A stretch of DNA of 64,000 nt from Dyella kyungheensis (GTDB taxonomy: Bacteria > Pseudomonadota > Gammaproteobacteria > Xanthomonadales > Rhodanobacteraceae), in assembly GCF_016905005.1 (NCBI RefSeq), contig NZ_JADIKC010000003.1, positions 496,001 to 560,000 of the forward strand. The letters run 5' to 3'. Each line of letters starts with the position of its first letter. The stretch's first letter is position 1. Shown in pieces: positions 1 to 15,000 of the stretch. The notes below the pieces were generated by a model. That model did not search any database. It was not told the origin of the DNA and worked only from the letters and a program-made list of their open reading frames with translations. The translations under genes were made by a program, and so were the position numbers.

Positions 1-3000
1 GAGCTATGAGATCGATGCGCTGGGCAATGTGACCCAGTACACCTACCAGCTCACGACCGGCGGCATCACGGTGCTGGCCAGCGTCCGCCACTACCTGGGC
101 GCGCAATATTCGCTATCCGGCTTTGGCGTGCAGAACCCGCCGACCCTCGCCGATCTGCAGAACTGGGCGTCCAGCGGCGCCGTGCAGGCCACGCTGGGCC
201 AGACCACACGCACCGACTACACCTACGATGTACGCGGGCAGCTCGCCACGCAGACCCAGTGGAATACGGTGGATGCCAACGGCAATGGCGTATCCAACGC
301 CTCCACCAGCATCACCACCACGACCTACGATGCGCAGGGCCGCCTGCTGCAGACGGTGACGCAGCGCAACGGCGTCAACGAGACCACCAGCTATGCCTAC
401 GACGGCCTTGGCCGCCTGGTCAGCAGCACCGATCCGAACGGCAACGTCACCACGTACACCTATACCGATAGCAGCAACACGCTGGCCATCACGCAGGCCA
501 ACGGATTGGTAACCACCCAGCTGCGCAACAGCGCCGGTGAACTGGTAAGCACCACCCAAACCGCCTCCGGCGCAGCCAGCCGCACGAATACCACGCTGTA
601 CAACGCGGCAGGTCAGGCCGTAGCGGCCATCGATGCGTTGGGCAACGTCACCTACACCTTCTACGACGCGCTGGGTCGCATCGCCGGCACGGTGGACGCC
701 AATGGCGCCATTACGTCGTATGTGTACAACGGCGAAGGGCAGCTCGTTTCCAGCACGCGCTCGGCCGCCATGATCAATACCAGCAGCTGGATCGTCGGCG
801 GTGTGCTGTCGTCCAATATGCCAGCCGTGCTGCCGATGCCGGTGGCCACCAGCCAGGACGCCACCACCACCACGATCTATGACGCAGCTGGTCGCGCCGT
901 GGCCAGCATCGATGGCCACAACGACGTGACCGTGATGATGTACGACGGCGCTGGCAACCTGCTTTCCACGACGAGCTACGCCACCGCTATTTCCGCCGGC
1001 GACCGCGCGTCGCTGGGTTTCCCGCCGTCGCTGACGGCGTTGGAAAACATCGTGGCGCCGAGCACGGATGATCGCACCACGCGTGCGATCTACGATGCCG
1101 ACAACCGCACCGTAGCCACCATCGATGCCACTGGCGCGGTGAAGACCTTTGTGTACGACGCCGTGGGCAACATGGTGGCCAGCCGGTCGTATCCCACGAC
1201 GCTGACCGCCGAGCAACTCAGCCAATTGGGTAGCACGCCCACCATCGACCAGCTGACGTCGATGTTCGAAACGGATGGCTATTCCATTTACGACGCGTCG
1301 GGAAATCTTCTCGCTGAAGTGGATGCGATCGGCAATGTCACTACCTTCGACAACGACGCCAACGGATTCACCACGCGCACGATCAGCTACACGCCGCCAC
1401 TTTCCGCCGAACAGATGGCTGCATTGGGCATGACGCCGACAATGGCGACCTTGCAGGGCTTCCTGGCAAGTGCCACCGGTGAGCAAGTCAGCCTCCATGT
1501 CTACGATGCCTCGGAGAGCCTGGTTGCCTCCGTCGACAACAACGGCCATGTCACGGTGAGCACCTACGACGACGATGGCCATGTCACATCCGTAACCACG
1601 TATGCGAACGCGCTGAACGCAAGCGCCGTGCTCGCGCTCGGCGCATCGCCGACGCTAGTCCGGTTGCGGGCGGATATCGTGCAGTCGTCGGGCGATCTGA
1701 CTACGTTGACGGCATACGATGCGTCCGGCCACGTGGTGGCAACCGTCGGCTCCGATGGAACGGCCGCAGTCATGACGTATGACGCGTCCGGCAACCAGAT
1801 CACCAGCACGGTCTACGCCAACCACCTCTCGTCGACCCAGATGACCGCGCTGGGCACCGCGCCCACGCTTGCCGCGATCAAGGCGGACATCACCGCCTCG
1901 TCCAATGATCAGACGTCGCGAACGATCTACGACAACAACGGCAACGCACTGGCGACCATTGGCGCCAACGGTTTCGTCACCTCCTATTATTACGGCGCCA
2001 ACGGACAAATCCTCACCACCACCACCTCGGCCGTGCCTTTGACGGCTAGCCAGATGGCTTCCCTGGGGAGCTCGCCCACCATTGCAGAGATCCAGGGATA
2101 CATCGAGATCAACGAAGGCGAGCAGATCGCCCTGTCGATCTACGATAGCCAGAGCCGGCCGGTGGCGACGATCCTGAATGGGCGGGTGACAATCACCAGC
2201 TACGACGCCTCGGGAAATCCGAATGTCGTCACGCAGTACGCCACGCCGCTGACGGCCGATCAGGAATTCACACTGATGCAGACGCCGTCGCTGGCGCTGC
2301 TGACCAGCGAGCTCACTCCGAGCGCCAACGATGTCATTACGATGACCATTCGCGATGCGAATGGAAGGGTAGTTGCATCCGTAAGCTCGGGCGAGTACGC
2401 AACCATCACAGCGTACAACGATGCGGGGTATCCCACGTCGGTGGCGATGTATGCAACACGACTCAACGTTGGTGCATTGAGAAGCCTGGGTTCGTCGCCG
2501 ACGCTGTCGGAGATCGACGGCATGGTCGTAAAGAACATCAATCCGTACGACCAGATCAGCCTGACGGCCTACGACGCGGAAAACCGGGTCGTCGCATCGA
2601 TCAATCAATATGGCGGGGCCTACGTCTGTTCGTACGATGCCGCGGGCCATGTCGTCGCTTCAACGATCTACTTCAATGCCGTAGACGTATACACACGGGG
2701 TTCGCTGGGTACGGCACCCACGCTGGCGCAGCTGGTGCATGCCATGAGCCCCAGTCCCCAGGATCGGTCGTCTATAAGCATCTATGACGCTGCTGGGCAC
2801 ATCGTTGCCAATGTGCAGCCGGACGAGATGTGGAACTACGGCCAGCAAGAAGAGCAGTACTACGGTGACGTGACGCTTAGCACGTATGACGCCGCGGGAA
2901 ATCTTGTGGCAACCTACGTGCCGCCCACCAAGTTGACGTGGTATCAGGTAAAGGCTCTTGCGGACGACCCTACGCAGGATAGCCTCACGGCGCTGCTCGC

Positions 3001-6000
3001 CATCGCCAATGCGCCCAACTATCAGAAGACAATCTACGACGCGCAGGGCCGGCCTGTCGCAGTCATCAATCTGCTGACAACCTACGACTCCAATCTGCCC
3101 GGAGGAGTCGCCGCCACCGGAGCCCAGGTCACTACGACGACGTACGACGATGCCGGCAACGTAGTCAGCACAAGGCAGTACTCCTTTGCGCTGCCGCTGT
3201 CCGGGCTAATAGAGCTGGGCGATGATCCGACCCTGGGCCAATTGCAGTCCATGCTCGGAACGAGTGTGTATGACGCCGTTACAGTCAATGTCTATGACGC
3301 AAGCGAGCGCCTCCTGGCCACCGTGTCCAACAGTGGTGCCGTGCAGCTTTATACCTACGATGCAGCGGGCAACGTCACAAGTACTACGTTCTACGCCAAT
3401 GCTCTGACAGCTAGCCAGACCGCCTCGTTGGTGTCGTCACCGACGCTGGCTACGCTGCAACCGTTCCTGGTGCCGAGCACCAGTGACCGCACAAGCCTCA
3501 ATGTCTACGATGCCAGCGAGCGTGTTGTTGCCAAGATCGACAACTATGGTCACGTGACGTACAACACCTACGACAGCACCGGTAACGGTGTATCCGTCGT
3601 CACCTGTGGCACGGCACTCACCGAAAGCCAGGTCGCGTCACTTGGAACGAATCCGTCGCTTGCCCAGGTGCAGGCCCTGGTCCAGCCCTCGTCGACGGAT
3701 GCTCGAAACGTTACCATTACCGATGGCCTGGGCAACCAGGTCGCAACGGTCACCAGCTACGGTTACGTACACATCACAATCTATGATGCCTCTGGCAACG
3801 TAACGAGTGATACGTACTATTCCACGTATCTCACCGCTGCTCAATTGTCTTCACTCTGGGCGTCACCATCGCTCGCGCTACTGCAGTCAATGGTCACGCC
3901 GTCGGCCAGTGATACGTTGTTCTATACACTGTACAACCCGCAAGGACAGCAGGTCGCCACCGTCAGTCGCATCGGTGGCGTGGAAATCTACGCACGCGAT
4001 GCCAGTGGTAACGTCATCGCGACTACGTCGTATGCCAATCGCCTGTCCGATGCCCAGCTTCTGGCGTTTCGATCCAATCCCACGGTGGCCGAGTTGGACT
4101 CACTGGTATCCCCCAGTTCGAGCGACAGCATCACCGTCAACATCTACGATGGAAGCGACCAAGCCGTCGCTTCCATCATTTACGGAAACACGTTCGATAC
4201 AGTCAGTGAAAGCTGGGTGTATGCGGGCCAGGCGACGGTGACTGCGTACGACGCCGCAGGCGATGCAACCCAGGTGACGCAATACGCCACCTTGCTCTCG
4301 TACGCACAGGTCCAGCAGCTTGAGGCCCAGTCGACGCTCAGCACCCTTCAGGGCATGCTCAACCCCGATGACGGTTATCTGAACGGCGTTACCGTTTACG
4401 ACGCCAATCATCATGTTGTGGCGACAGTGGATGATGGCGGTCACGTCAAAACGACCACTTATGACGCCGCCGGCAACGTCACCTCCACTCGCACGTACGC
4501 GGTACCGCTGACCACGGCGCAAATCGATTCGTTTGGCCTGTTTCCGTCGATGTCGGCCATCCAGGCCGTGCTGACGCCCAGCGACGATGATGTCTCCACG
4601 GTAACCATCTACGATGAGAACGAACACATCGTCGGTCAGGTGACAACGTCGTACCTGAGCCAGTGGAATGGGTACACCTATGTCTCGATCTACCAGCCGA
4701 TCGTGGTCATGTTCACCTACGATGCCGCCGGTAACAATACGAGTGTCGTTCAATACGCAGGCGGGCTGTCGCAGAGTGAGGTGAATACACTGGCGGCATC
4801 GCCATCCATGTCGGTGCTCCAGGGTAGCTTGGTTGGCCTCGAGCCCGCTGAGGTGACCTTGACGGTTTATGACTCGTCAAGCCGCGTCATTGCCCAAGCC
4901 ACCACTGGCTACAACGGCAACTATGGCAACTGCGTTTCGCTTGAAACGTATACCTATGACGCGTCCGGAAACCAGACCAGTTCACGCGAAAACATCGGCG
5001 CTGAGTATGGCTATCCGGTCGGCCTGACCAATGCAGCGTTGGCAGGCATGGCGGGCAGCGCGACATTGGAGCAGTTGTCGGCGTTGATCATCGATCCGGT
5101 CAGCAGCTTTACTGTCTATGACGCGAGTAATCGACCCATCATCGAGGTCTACGATTACCGCTACGTAACGGCGACGACGTACGATGCGGCTGGCAATGTT
5201 ATCAGCGAATTCGACTACTCAAATTCGCTTGGTGCCGACGGGGTCGCGGCACTGATGGCCAACCCGACCATGGACGAGCTGCTCTCGCTGATTACCCCGA
5301 GCAATGACGACCTGGACACCCTGACGGTTTACGACAGCAATGGAAATGCTGTCGCGACGCTTAACTATGTAAATGGCGAATACAGCAATGGCAACTGGTA
5401 CGAGGGCTACCAGCTCGTCACCTACACCTACGATGCGTCAGGACATCGCACGACGACGAGGACCTACAGTAATATTCTGAGCCCAGATCAAGTGCAGGGG
5501 CTGGGGACCGATCCAACCTTGGCAGATGTGCTTGCACAGGCTGCACCCACCGCCTCCGATGCGGTTACTCTTTCCGTCTACGACGCCAACGGCAACCAAG
5601 TTGGTAATGTGGATGCCAATGGGTTGGTGACGGTCACCGTCTACGACGACAACGGCAACCAGACCTCGAGCAAGCAGTTCGCCACGCCGCTCACTGCGGA
5701 CCAAATAGCGGCGCTCGGAACGTCGCCTACGTTAGCCGAACTGGAAGCTGCATTGACGCCGACCGCGGCTGACACGACCAGTGTTCAGATCTACGACGAG
5801 AACGGCAACGTCGTGGCTGACATCGAGAACGGCGTCGTTACCACGACGAGCTACGATACCAACGGACAAGTGGTTTCCAAAATCACCTACGGAATAGCGC
5901 TGAATCCTGCGCAGATCATGGCGTTGGGCGATTCGCCGACGTTGGCGGAACTAAACGCCTTGGTGGTTCCGTCGGCATCGGACAGCGTGGCAGTCACCAT

Positions 6001-9000
6001 CAATGATGACAACGGTAATACGGTGGCGCAGATCGCTCCGGATGGTGCGATCACCACGTGGACGTATGACGCCGACGGCTATCAGACGTCGAGTATCAGC
6101 TATGCCAATGGTCTGACCGCCGCGGAGGCGGAGGCGGTCGCTGCCGATCCCACGATGGATACATTGCAGGGATATCTGGACGCTTCCGCTATGGATACGC
6201 GAACGGTGTCCATCTACGACGCGGACGGGAACGGCATTGTCGTTGCTATCGATCAGACCGGTCAGGTCACCATCACGACTCGCGACGCCAGCGGTCGCAT
6301 TACGGGCTCAACCATCTATGCCAACGAACTGACCGAGGCGCAAATAGCGGCGCTTGGGTCGGCCCCCACCCTCGCAGAAGTGGAGGCGGTGGTCACCCCG
6401 TCTGCTTCCGATGTCATGAGCCGCACGTTGTATGACTCGAATGGTCGGGTGATTGGCACGGTTTACGCCGGCGTCAACTCCGGCAGTTTTGTGACCACGA
6501 TGGATTACGACGCCAGCGGGAACGTGACCAGCACCCAGACGTATGACGTCCGCTTGAGTCAGGCCCAGATACAGTCACTGGGTACTTCGCCGACGCTAGC
6601 GACGGTGCTGCAGGCCGTGGATACGGCTGAGTCGGGCTCCGTCGGAACCACGATCACGGACGCCTCCGGCAACACACTGGCCTACGTCGCGTCGGGCGGG
6701 CAGGTGACCGTATGGACCTACGACGCCAACGGAAACACTACGTCGATCACGACGTACGCCAATCTGATTGCCGACTGGCATGGTGGCGTTACCACCATGG
6801 CCCAGTTGATGTCGATGCTGCAACCTAGCGCAAACGATCAGACCCAGCGTTGGATCTATGGAGCGGATGGAAATCTGGCCGCAACGGTCCAAAGCGACGG
6901 TACGGTCACCTTCATCCATCCCAGCGCCAGCGGTCTGTCCGAGACAGATGGTACGAGCGACATCAAGCTGACGGCACTGCAGCTAGGGCAGCTCGGCAAC
7001 AACCCCACCTTGGCCAACCTGGAGACGCTGGTCGCCCCGACGACGCGCGCGATCTACGACGCCGCAGGGCGCCAGATTGTGCTGATCGATGCGGACGGCA
7101 ACGCCAGCTACAGCTATTACGATGCCGACAACCAGCTTGTCGAAACCATCGACCCGATGGGTTACGTCACCGCATACGACTACGACGCGGACGGAAATCT
7201 CATTCGCACGACGCAGTTCGCCAATCCGCTCGATACGTCGAGCTGGATGACTGGCGATGCGTTGACCGGCACGTATCCGTCTTCGGCTCCGGTGCCGAGT
7301 GCCAGCGCGGACGACCGGGTGACCCAATCGATCTATGACGCCATGGGCAATCCCGTGGCATCGATCGACGCCAGCGGCAATGTCGTCACCAGCACTTACG
7401 ACGCAATCGGCAACGTGGTGACGTCGACTCGCTACGCGACGCCGCTCACCGCCGCGGCGCGTGGTGCGCTGGGCAATGATCCGGGCCTTAGCGATCTGCT
7501 TGGCGCTCTGGTCACCGATGCAGGCGATCGCACGGAAGTGGCGATCTACGACGCAGACAACCAGCTTGTGGGCAAGGTCAACGCCGATGGCGGCGCTACG
7601 ATCTACGCTTACGACGGCGTCGGCGAGTTGGTATCGACGACTTCGTACGCCAATCCGCTCAGTGCGGCACAGCTTTCTGCGCTGGCCAGCGATCCCACGT
7701 TGGCCACGCTCCAGCAGAGCCTGTCATCGAGCTCGCAAGACCAGACCACCACCAGTGTCTATGACAGCCAGGGCCGGGTGATTGCCCAGGTCGACGCCGA
7801 TGGCTATCTCACCGTCACCTCCTACGACGATGCTGGCAACAGCAGCACCAGCACGCGCTATGACCTGGTACTCACTGCGGCTCAGTTGGCCTCGATCAGC
7901 GATGCTGCGTCGATCGGTGCGCTGGTGGCCACATTCAGTGCGAATGTGCAAAGCGAGCAGTCGAGCACAACGTACAACGCCGAGGGCCAGCCGTCGCGCA
8001 CCGTTGCGCCTGACGGCAGCATCACGCAGTACCAATACGATGGCGACGGTCGACTGACCAGCAAGACCGTCACGCCAACGGCCAATCAGGGCGATGCCCG
8101 CACGGTGTCGTATCAGTACGACACCAATGGCAATGTCATCTCGAGCACGGATGCCGACGGCAACGTCACCACCTATAGCTACGACGCTGTCGGAAACCTC
8201 GTCAATGTCGCCGACGGTCTGGGTGTCAATAAGTGGTACTACTACGACGGCGACGGACGGCTGGTCTACACGATCCAGGAGACGTCCGATCTGCTCTCCG
8301 GTGAGGTGACGTCGTATGCCTATGATGCCTTTGGCGATCTGACGGAAACCGTCGTCCACGCCAGCCTGCTTGCCATCGACGAGAACGGCAGCCAGCCCGG
8401 TGCCTTCGACGCAGCCGATGCCTCGACGTCGGCGGTGGCATCCGCCGTCGCACAGCTCGGTAACTTGGGTACGGATCCCGATCAGATCACGCGTGCAACC
8501 TATACGAACGACGGACAGGTGGTCAGCAGCACCGACGGCGACGGTTACCAGACCTCAAACGTTTACGACGCGTTCGGCGACCTGGTGTCGACCACCCAGC
8601 AGCTCGATGATGCAGGGGCAGCGCTGAGTCCGGCCAACTCGCGGACCACCACCTATTCCTACGACAAGCTCGGCGACCTCACCGGCGAGCAAGACGCTGT
8701 GGGAACCAGCGCGGCGGGTGCCACCTCAGCAACGTACGACGTCTTCGGTCGCCTGACCAGCAGTATCGACGCCAACGGCAACGTGGTCAATTTCGCCTAT
8801 GACAACCTCGGCCGGCAGGTTTCCACCAGCCAGATGGTGCAGGGCGCTGCGCGGACGACGCAGACGAGTTACGACGCGTTTGACCGCGTGCTGACTGAAA
8901 CGGATGCACTCGGCCGTGTGACGACGTACCAGTACGACCTGGCCACACACACTGTCACGGTCACCACGTCCGACGGCGTGGTGATGACAACCGCAAAGGA

Positions 9001-12000
9001 TGCCTTTGGCGACGTCGTCAGCGTGACTGACGCCGACGGAAATTCCGTCAGCTATAAGTACGATGGCAATGGCAACCTGCTCAGTACCACGGATGCGCTC
9101 GGCAACGTCAGCAGCAACACCTACGATGCCGATAACAACCTGATCATGACCGTGGACGCCACGGGAATGGAGGTCGACTACACCTACGATAGCGACAAGC
9201 GTGTTCTTTCGCGCACGGTGGACCCGGCCGGCGTCAATGCCACGACTTACTATGCTTACGACGGAGCCGGTCGCCAGATCGAGGTGGACGACCCGATGGG
9301 TGGTAGCACCACGTACAGCTACGACGCTGACGGCAACGTGTTGAGCAAGACGCAATATCCGAATGATGACGAGTCGCCGGTGACGACCGTCTATACCTAT
9401 GACGGTGATGGCAACACGTTGTCCGTGACCCAGGCATCGGGGACCAGCGTGTCGACCATGACTCGCTACGTCTACGACAAGCTGGATCGCCTCACGCAGA
9501 CCATCGTCGATCCGGATGGTCTTGCCGAAACGACGAACTACGCTTACGACGCCAACGGCAACGTCGTCGAAGTGACCGATGCCAACGGCAACAGCAGCTA
9601 CACCGTGTACAACCAGGCCAACGAGGCCGTTTACACGATTTCCTCGTCAGGGGCGCAGGGGGCGCATGAGGGCACGCTGCAGCAGAACACCTACGACGCG
9701 GATGGCCATGTGATCGCCACGCGTACGTATGCCAATGCGGTGGATACGTCGGATCTTGCATCCATCGCCGGTCAGACGCCGGCCGCCAATCTCGCCGCCG
9801 TCGCTGGCCTGGTGGCACCGTCGTCGTCCGATGCGGTGACGTACAAGGTCTACGATACCGATGGTCGCCTGCGCTATGCCATCGATGCGATGGGCAACGT
9901 CACGGAGACTCGTTACAACGCGCTCGGTGAAGTGTCGGCAACGCTCGCCTATGCGTCGCCTGTCGCCTTGACTGCACTGGGGCCGGCCATCGAGGCGGGC
10001 ACCGCCAGTCTCGGCGATCTGCAGCAGGCGCTGATCGATGCCGGCGACACGGATGCCAGCGCCCGGGCTGTCTATAGTTACTACGACGCCAATGGGCGCG
10101 TGGCCTACACCGCGACGCTCAGCACGGTGGGCGGCGTGCTCGCTTACGTGATCGAAGAGACTCAGTATGACGAGGCTGGCCGTGTATCGGCGGATACCGT
10201 CTACGGCGCGCCGCTGGCGCTCGCCGACGCCGGCGACGGCGCCACGACCGATTCGATCGCTGCTGCTGTAGCGGCAGCGAATTCGACCGCCACGACTCGC
10301 ACGACGCAGTACCTGTACAACTCGGCGGGCGAGCAAGCTGCCACCATCGATCCCAATGGTAACGCGAGCTACACGTTCTACGATGCGGATGGGAACGTGA
10401 TTGCTACGGTGGACCCCACCGGGGCGTTGGTGCAGTACGTGCGCGATGGATTCGGTCGCGTGGTCTCGCAGATCGCGTACGCCAACACAGTAGACACCAG
10501 CAACTGGATCTCCTCTGGCGCAGTGACCGTCCAGTTTCAAGATGTCGACATTTGGTACGCTCAGGGCAGCGATCGCGAGACCGACACGACCTATGACGCT
10601 CTGGGTCGTGTGTCGACAGTGTCGATGTACACCCAGGTCATTCCGCCGGGTTGGAGTTACGATCAGAACGGGGATTGGGTCTACAACGATCAGATTACCT
10701 ACCAGGGTCAGCAGACTACCTACGTTTACGACGCGGCCTCCAACCTGATCGAGACTCAGGATGCCGACCTTAGTGGCACGGAGCCAACCCGAACCACCTC
10801 CTATTTCTACGACGCCGACAACCAGCGGATCGGGCAGCTCGACGCCAATGGCTACCTGACCACGTACGCCTACGACGCCGCAGGCCAGGTCATCGCAAGT
10901 ACGGCTTACGCCACGGCTACTGACGCGTTGCTCCGTTCAAGCGGCTCCTTGGCGCAGCTGCTGCCGGCGACGAGTAGCGAGGACCGGACGACCGATACGT
11001 ATTACGACGCCATGGGCCATACCATCGGCGTACTCGATGCCGATGGCTATTTCACCAGCTATAGCTACGACAGCGATGGCGACAACGTCGGTTCGATGCG
11101 CTATGCGGTTGCGCTGAGCCATAGCGGCGCTCCGACCTACGACGACTTGATGGCACAGGTGGCCGGCCAGCCCAGCCACCAGACGTCATGCGTCTACGAT
11201 GCCTTCGGCGACCGCATCAGCGAAACCAATGCCAGTGGCACGGTGACGCAATACACCTATGACGCCAATGGACGCGTCGCGCAAACGACGATGGCAGCGG
11301 GCACAGCCGATGCCCGGACGACGAGCCAGACCTATGATGCCTTCGGCAACATGGTAAGCGTGACCGATGGTACAGGTGACGCCACTACGTTTGCCTACGA
11401 TCTGAACGGTAATCGTGTGTCGTCCACCGACGCGTTAGGCAACACGACGTGGTACGTCTACGACGCAGATAACCGCCTGGTCTACACCGTGGTCGGCATG
11501 GCCGATGCTTCCGGGCACCAGAACGCGCTCGGCAATGTCGCCGAAAATGATTACGACACGTTTGGGGACGTTGTCCAGACCTATGCCTATTCGACCCAGA
11601 TCAGGGCCGGCTTCACGACGCCCCCCAGCATGGCTGACATCAAGCATCCGACGTGGATCGGTTCCTCTTACGACTGGGACGGTTCGAACAACTACGACTA
11701 CGACTTGATGGGCAATGTCGTCGAAAAGATAGACGGCAATGGCAACCAGTTCGACTACCAGTACGACGGCTTCGGGGAGATGGTCGAATCGGATGCGGAC
11801 AGCAGTTCGTTGCTGACGACGCTCTATACCTATGACTCCATGGGTCATAAGACGAGCCAGATCGACGAAGTCAACGCTAACGTGGGCAGCGGCAGTTCGT
11901 CCGGCGATGGCGAGTTCTTCGCCCGCATGGTGGTCAACAGTGGTTGCGGCGGTTGTGGCGGGTCCAATGAGCTGCAGATCCTCCGTGAGCAGGATTGGAC

Positions 12001-15000
12001 ATACGATGCGTTTGGAGATACCGCCAGCTACACCGATGGCGACCGTTCCACCACCACGTACAGCTACGACAACCTGGGGCAGGGCACGGGCCAGAGCCAG
12101 GTGGTGCAGGGAGCGACGCGGGAGACGTCGACGAGCTACGACGCCTATGGTCGCGTAGTCAACCAGACCGATGCCATGGGCCTGGTCACCGGTTATGCCT
12201 ATGACGACGCTGCGCGCAGCATGACGGTGACCAGCCCGGGCGGCTTTGCCACCACGACGTCATTCAATCGCGAGGGACAGGCCATCCAGTTGGTCGATCC
12301 TGCCGGTGGCGTCACCAGCTATCAGTACGATTCGGATGGCCGCCTGTTGACGACGACTCAGGCTGATGGAAGCACCACCAGCCAGGTATACGATGCTGAC
12401 GGTAACATCACCTCCCAGACGGACGCCGATGGTGTGGTAGTGGCCTACACCTATGATGCCGCCGGCAAGGTGTTGACCCAGACCGTCGATCCCGGCGGTC
12501 TTGCGCTGTTGACAACGTATACCTACAGCGGCCGAGAGCTGTTGCTCATCGTGACCGATCCGAGCAATGTCGTGACAAGCTACGTCCACGACTTCAACGG
12601 CAACGTGATGGAATTGACCGTCAACGGCTTCGGCACGGGTGAGGCCTCGAACTACACGTACAACGACAACAACCAGCTAACGGGGTCGAGTACTAACAAT
12701 GGAGATGGTTTTAGCGAGACGGACTATGCCTACGATGCGCTGGGTCGTCTGACGGAGACCGATTCGTCCACGAGCAAGAGCTCGACGAATTACGTCTACG
12801 ACGCTGACGGAAACGTTATCGCCAAGACCGTCGGTGTCGCCACGACGTTCTACTATTACGACGAAGCCGGTGAGCAGATCTATGCAGTCTCTCCCGTAGG
12901 CGGAGATGGCAATGACCCTTACGTGGGATCTGGTCTATGGCCATCCGGCGCGGTTACCCAGACCTGGTACAACGCGGACGGCCAAGTGGTTGGCACGTGC
13001 CAGTATCAGGATCTGATCGACCCTTCCGATATCCAGAACCTGTACTACGCGGCCGATCCGTCCTCGCCCCAGCCACTGATCCAGACGCCCGATCAGATCG
13101 CGGCGCTGGTGGCTCCGAGCGACGACGATCGACTCAGCTACAAGGTCTACAACTCCTCAGGACAACTCGAGTACAGCATCGATCCGTCAGGTGTGGTGAC
13201 GGAGCTTCGCTACAACGGAGCCGGCCAGGTCGCCGAAACGTTGATCTACGCGAATCCGATCAGCGTGTCGTCGCCGCTGTCTTCGGGATTGCTGGCAGGC
13301 ACGGCGGGAGCATCAAGTATTCAGGCGGCGCTGTCGACCGCCGGTGACAGCGATGCTACCGCGCGCATCAGCTACACGTACTACGACGCGATGGGACGCG
13401 TTTGTTTCCAGGTCGATACGGCAACCCTGGGTGGCGTATCAGGCGGCCTGGCCACTGAAACGACGTACGATGCCGATGGCAATGTGATCGCCAGCACCCG
13501 CTATGGGGACCTCATCCCATCCAGCCTGCTTGGCAGCAACGCGACTGCGCAATCGATTGCCAATGCGGTGGCGGGTATCACCCATTTCGAAGCAAGCCAT
13601 TACGCCTACGACAATGCTGGCCGCATGGTCTACGAAGTGGATCCGGACGGGAACGTTACTACGTACCAATACGGGCCCTACGGCACCGAACCCGACACGC
13701 TGCAGTTCGCGAACCCAATCGGACAACTTGCCAGCTGGAGTGCTATATCCATCAACCAGGCCGTGGCGCAAGTCAATAATGACATCTCGGCAGATAGGAG
13801 CATTAACAGAAGCTTTGACGCTTTAGGAAATGTTCTTGCGATTTATGACAGCCCGGGCGGTTCGCCGATCGCGACGTATGTCTACGACGCGGCTGGACGC
13901 GTGCTCTCCTACACCAACGGAGACGGTCAGACCTGGAACTATGAGTACGACAATGACGGAAACCTCATTGAGGAGGACAGTCCGCCGGTGGCCGTCGCAA
14001 GTTATGTCAATGGCGTATACCAGGGCACGGTCACACGTTCGATAGTCAAGTACTATTCCTACGATCTCAACGGCAATTTGCAGACCGAGTACGACGACTC
14101 GTCCAGCCAATTGAGCACGGCCTACGTATACGACGACAACGGAAACCTCGTTTCCGTCACCTCGCCGGCTGGCAATACCAGCAGCACGGTCTACGACGCC
14201 TTCAACCAGGCTGTAGTCAACCAGGACGCCAACGGCAACTACAGCTACAACGTGTACGACAAGAATGGCCGCCTCGCTTACAGCGTGGATGCCGATGGTT
14301 ACGTCACGGGCTACCAGTACGATGCCTATGGCGATCAGACGTCCGTCACGCGCTACGCGAACGCCATTGATACTTCCACGCTGGCGGACTGGACGCCGGG
14401 CGACGCACTTTCGATGGAACAGATGCAAGCCGTGCTGGTGACCTCGTCGGACGATCGCACCATCACGACCACGTACGACGCGCAAGGCAACAAGTTGTCG
14501 GTCACACAGCCGGCGGTGACCTATACCAGGAGCGACGGCACGACGGCAGTCGGATCGCCGATCACCACGTATACCTACGATGCCTACGGCAACGTCACCA
14601 GCCAGTCGGTGCTGGTGCAGGGCACGCCGGGTCAGGACGACGCAGTTTGGGCGACCACGCTCAATTACTACGACAGCACCGGCCACAAGACCATGTCGAT
14701 CGACCCCCTGGGCTACGTCACCACCTGGACGTATGACGCCTTTGGCGAGGTGACCAATGAAACCGACTGGGCCACGGCGATCGGCACCAGCGGTCTGGTC
14801 GCCGGTGGGTCGCAGCCGGCCAACCCACCACAGGGCAATGCCGCGACGACAGGCAACGACCGGGTTACCAATACCACCTATAACCAGGACGGCAACAAGG
14901 CGTCCGTGTCCGTGTCGTGCACTTATGTCGACGGCACCGGTGCAACAGTGCAAGGCTTTACGACGACGACCTACGGTTACGACGCTGAAGGTAGGCCGAC

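Noticed and set aside
113-1582. Long minus-strand open frame of 489 codons opposite the giant gene
   Set aside because: The YD-repeat codon pattern keeps the opposite strand open for long stretches. The translation is arginine, glycine and histidine-rich without motifs, and other similar frames occur all along the giant gene.
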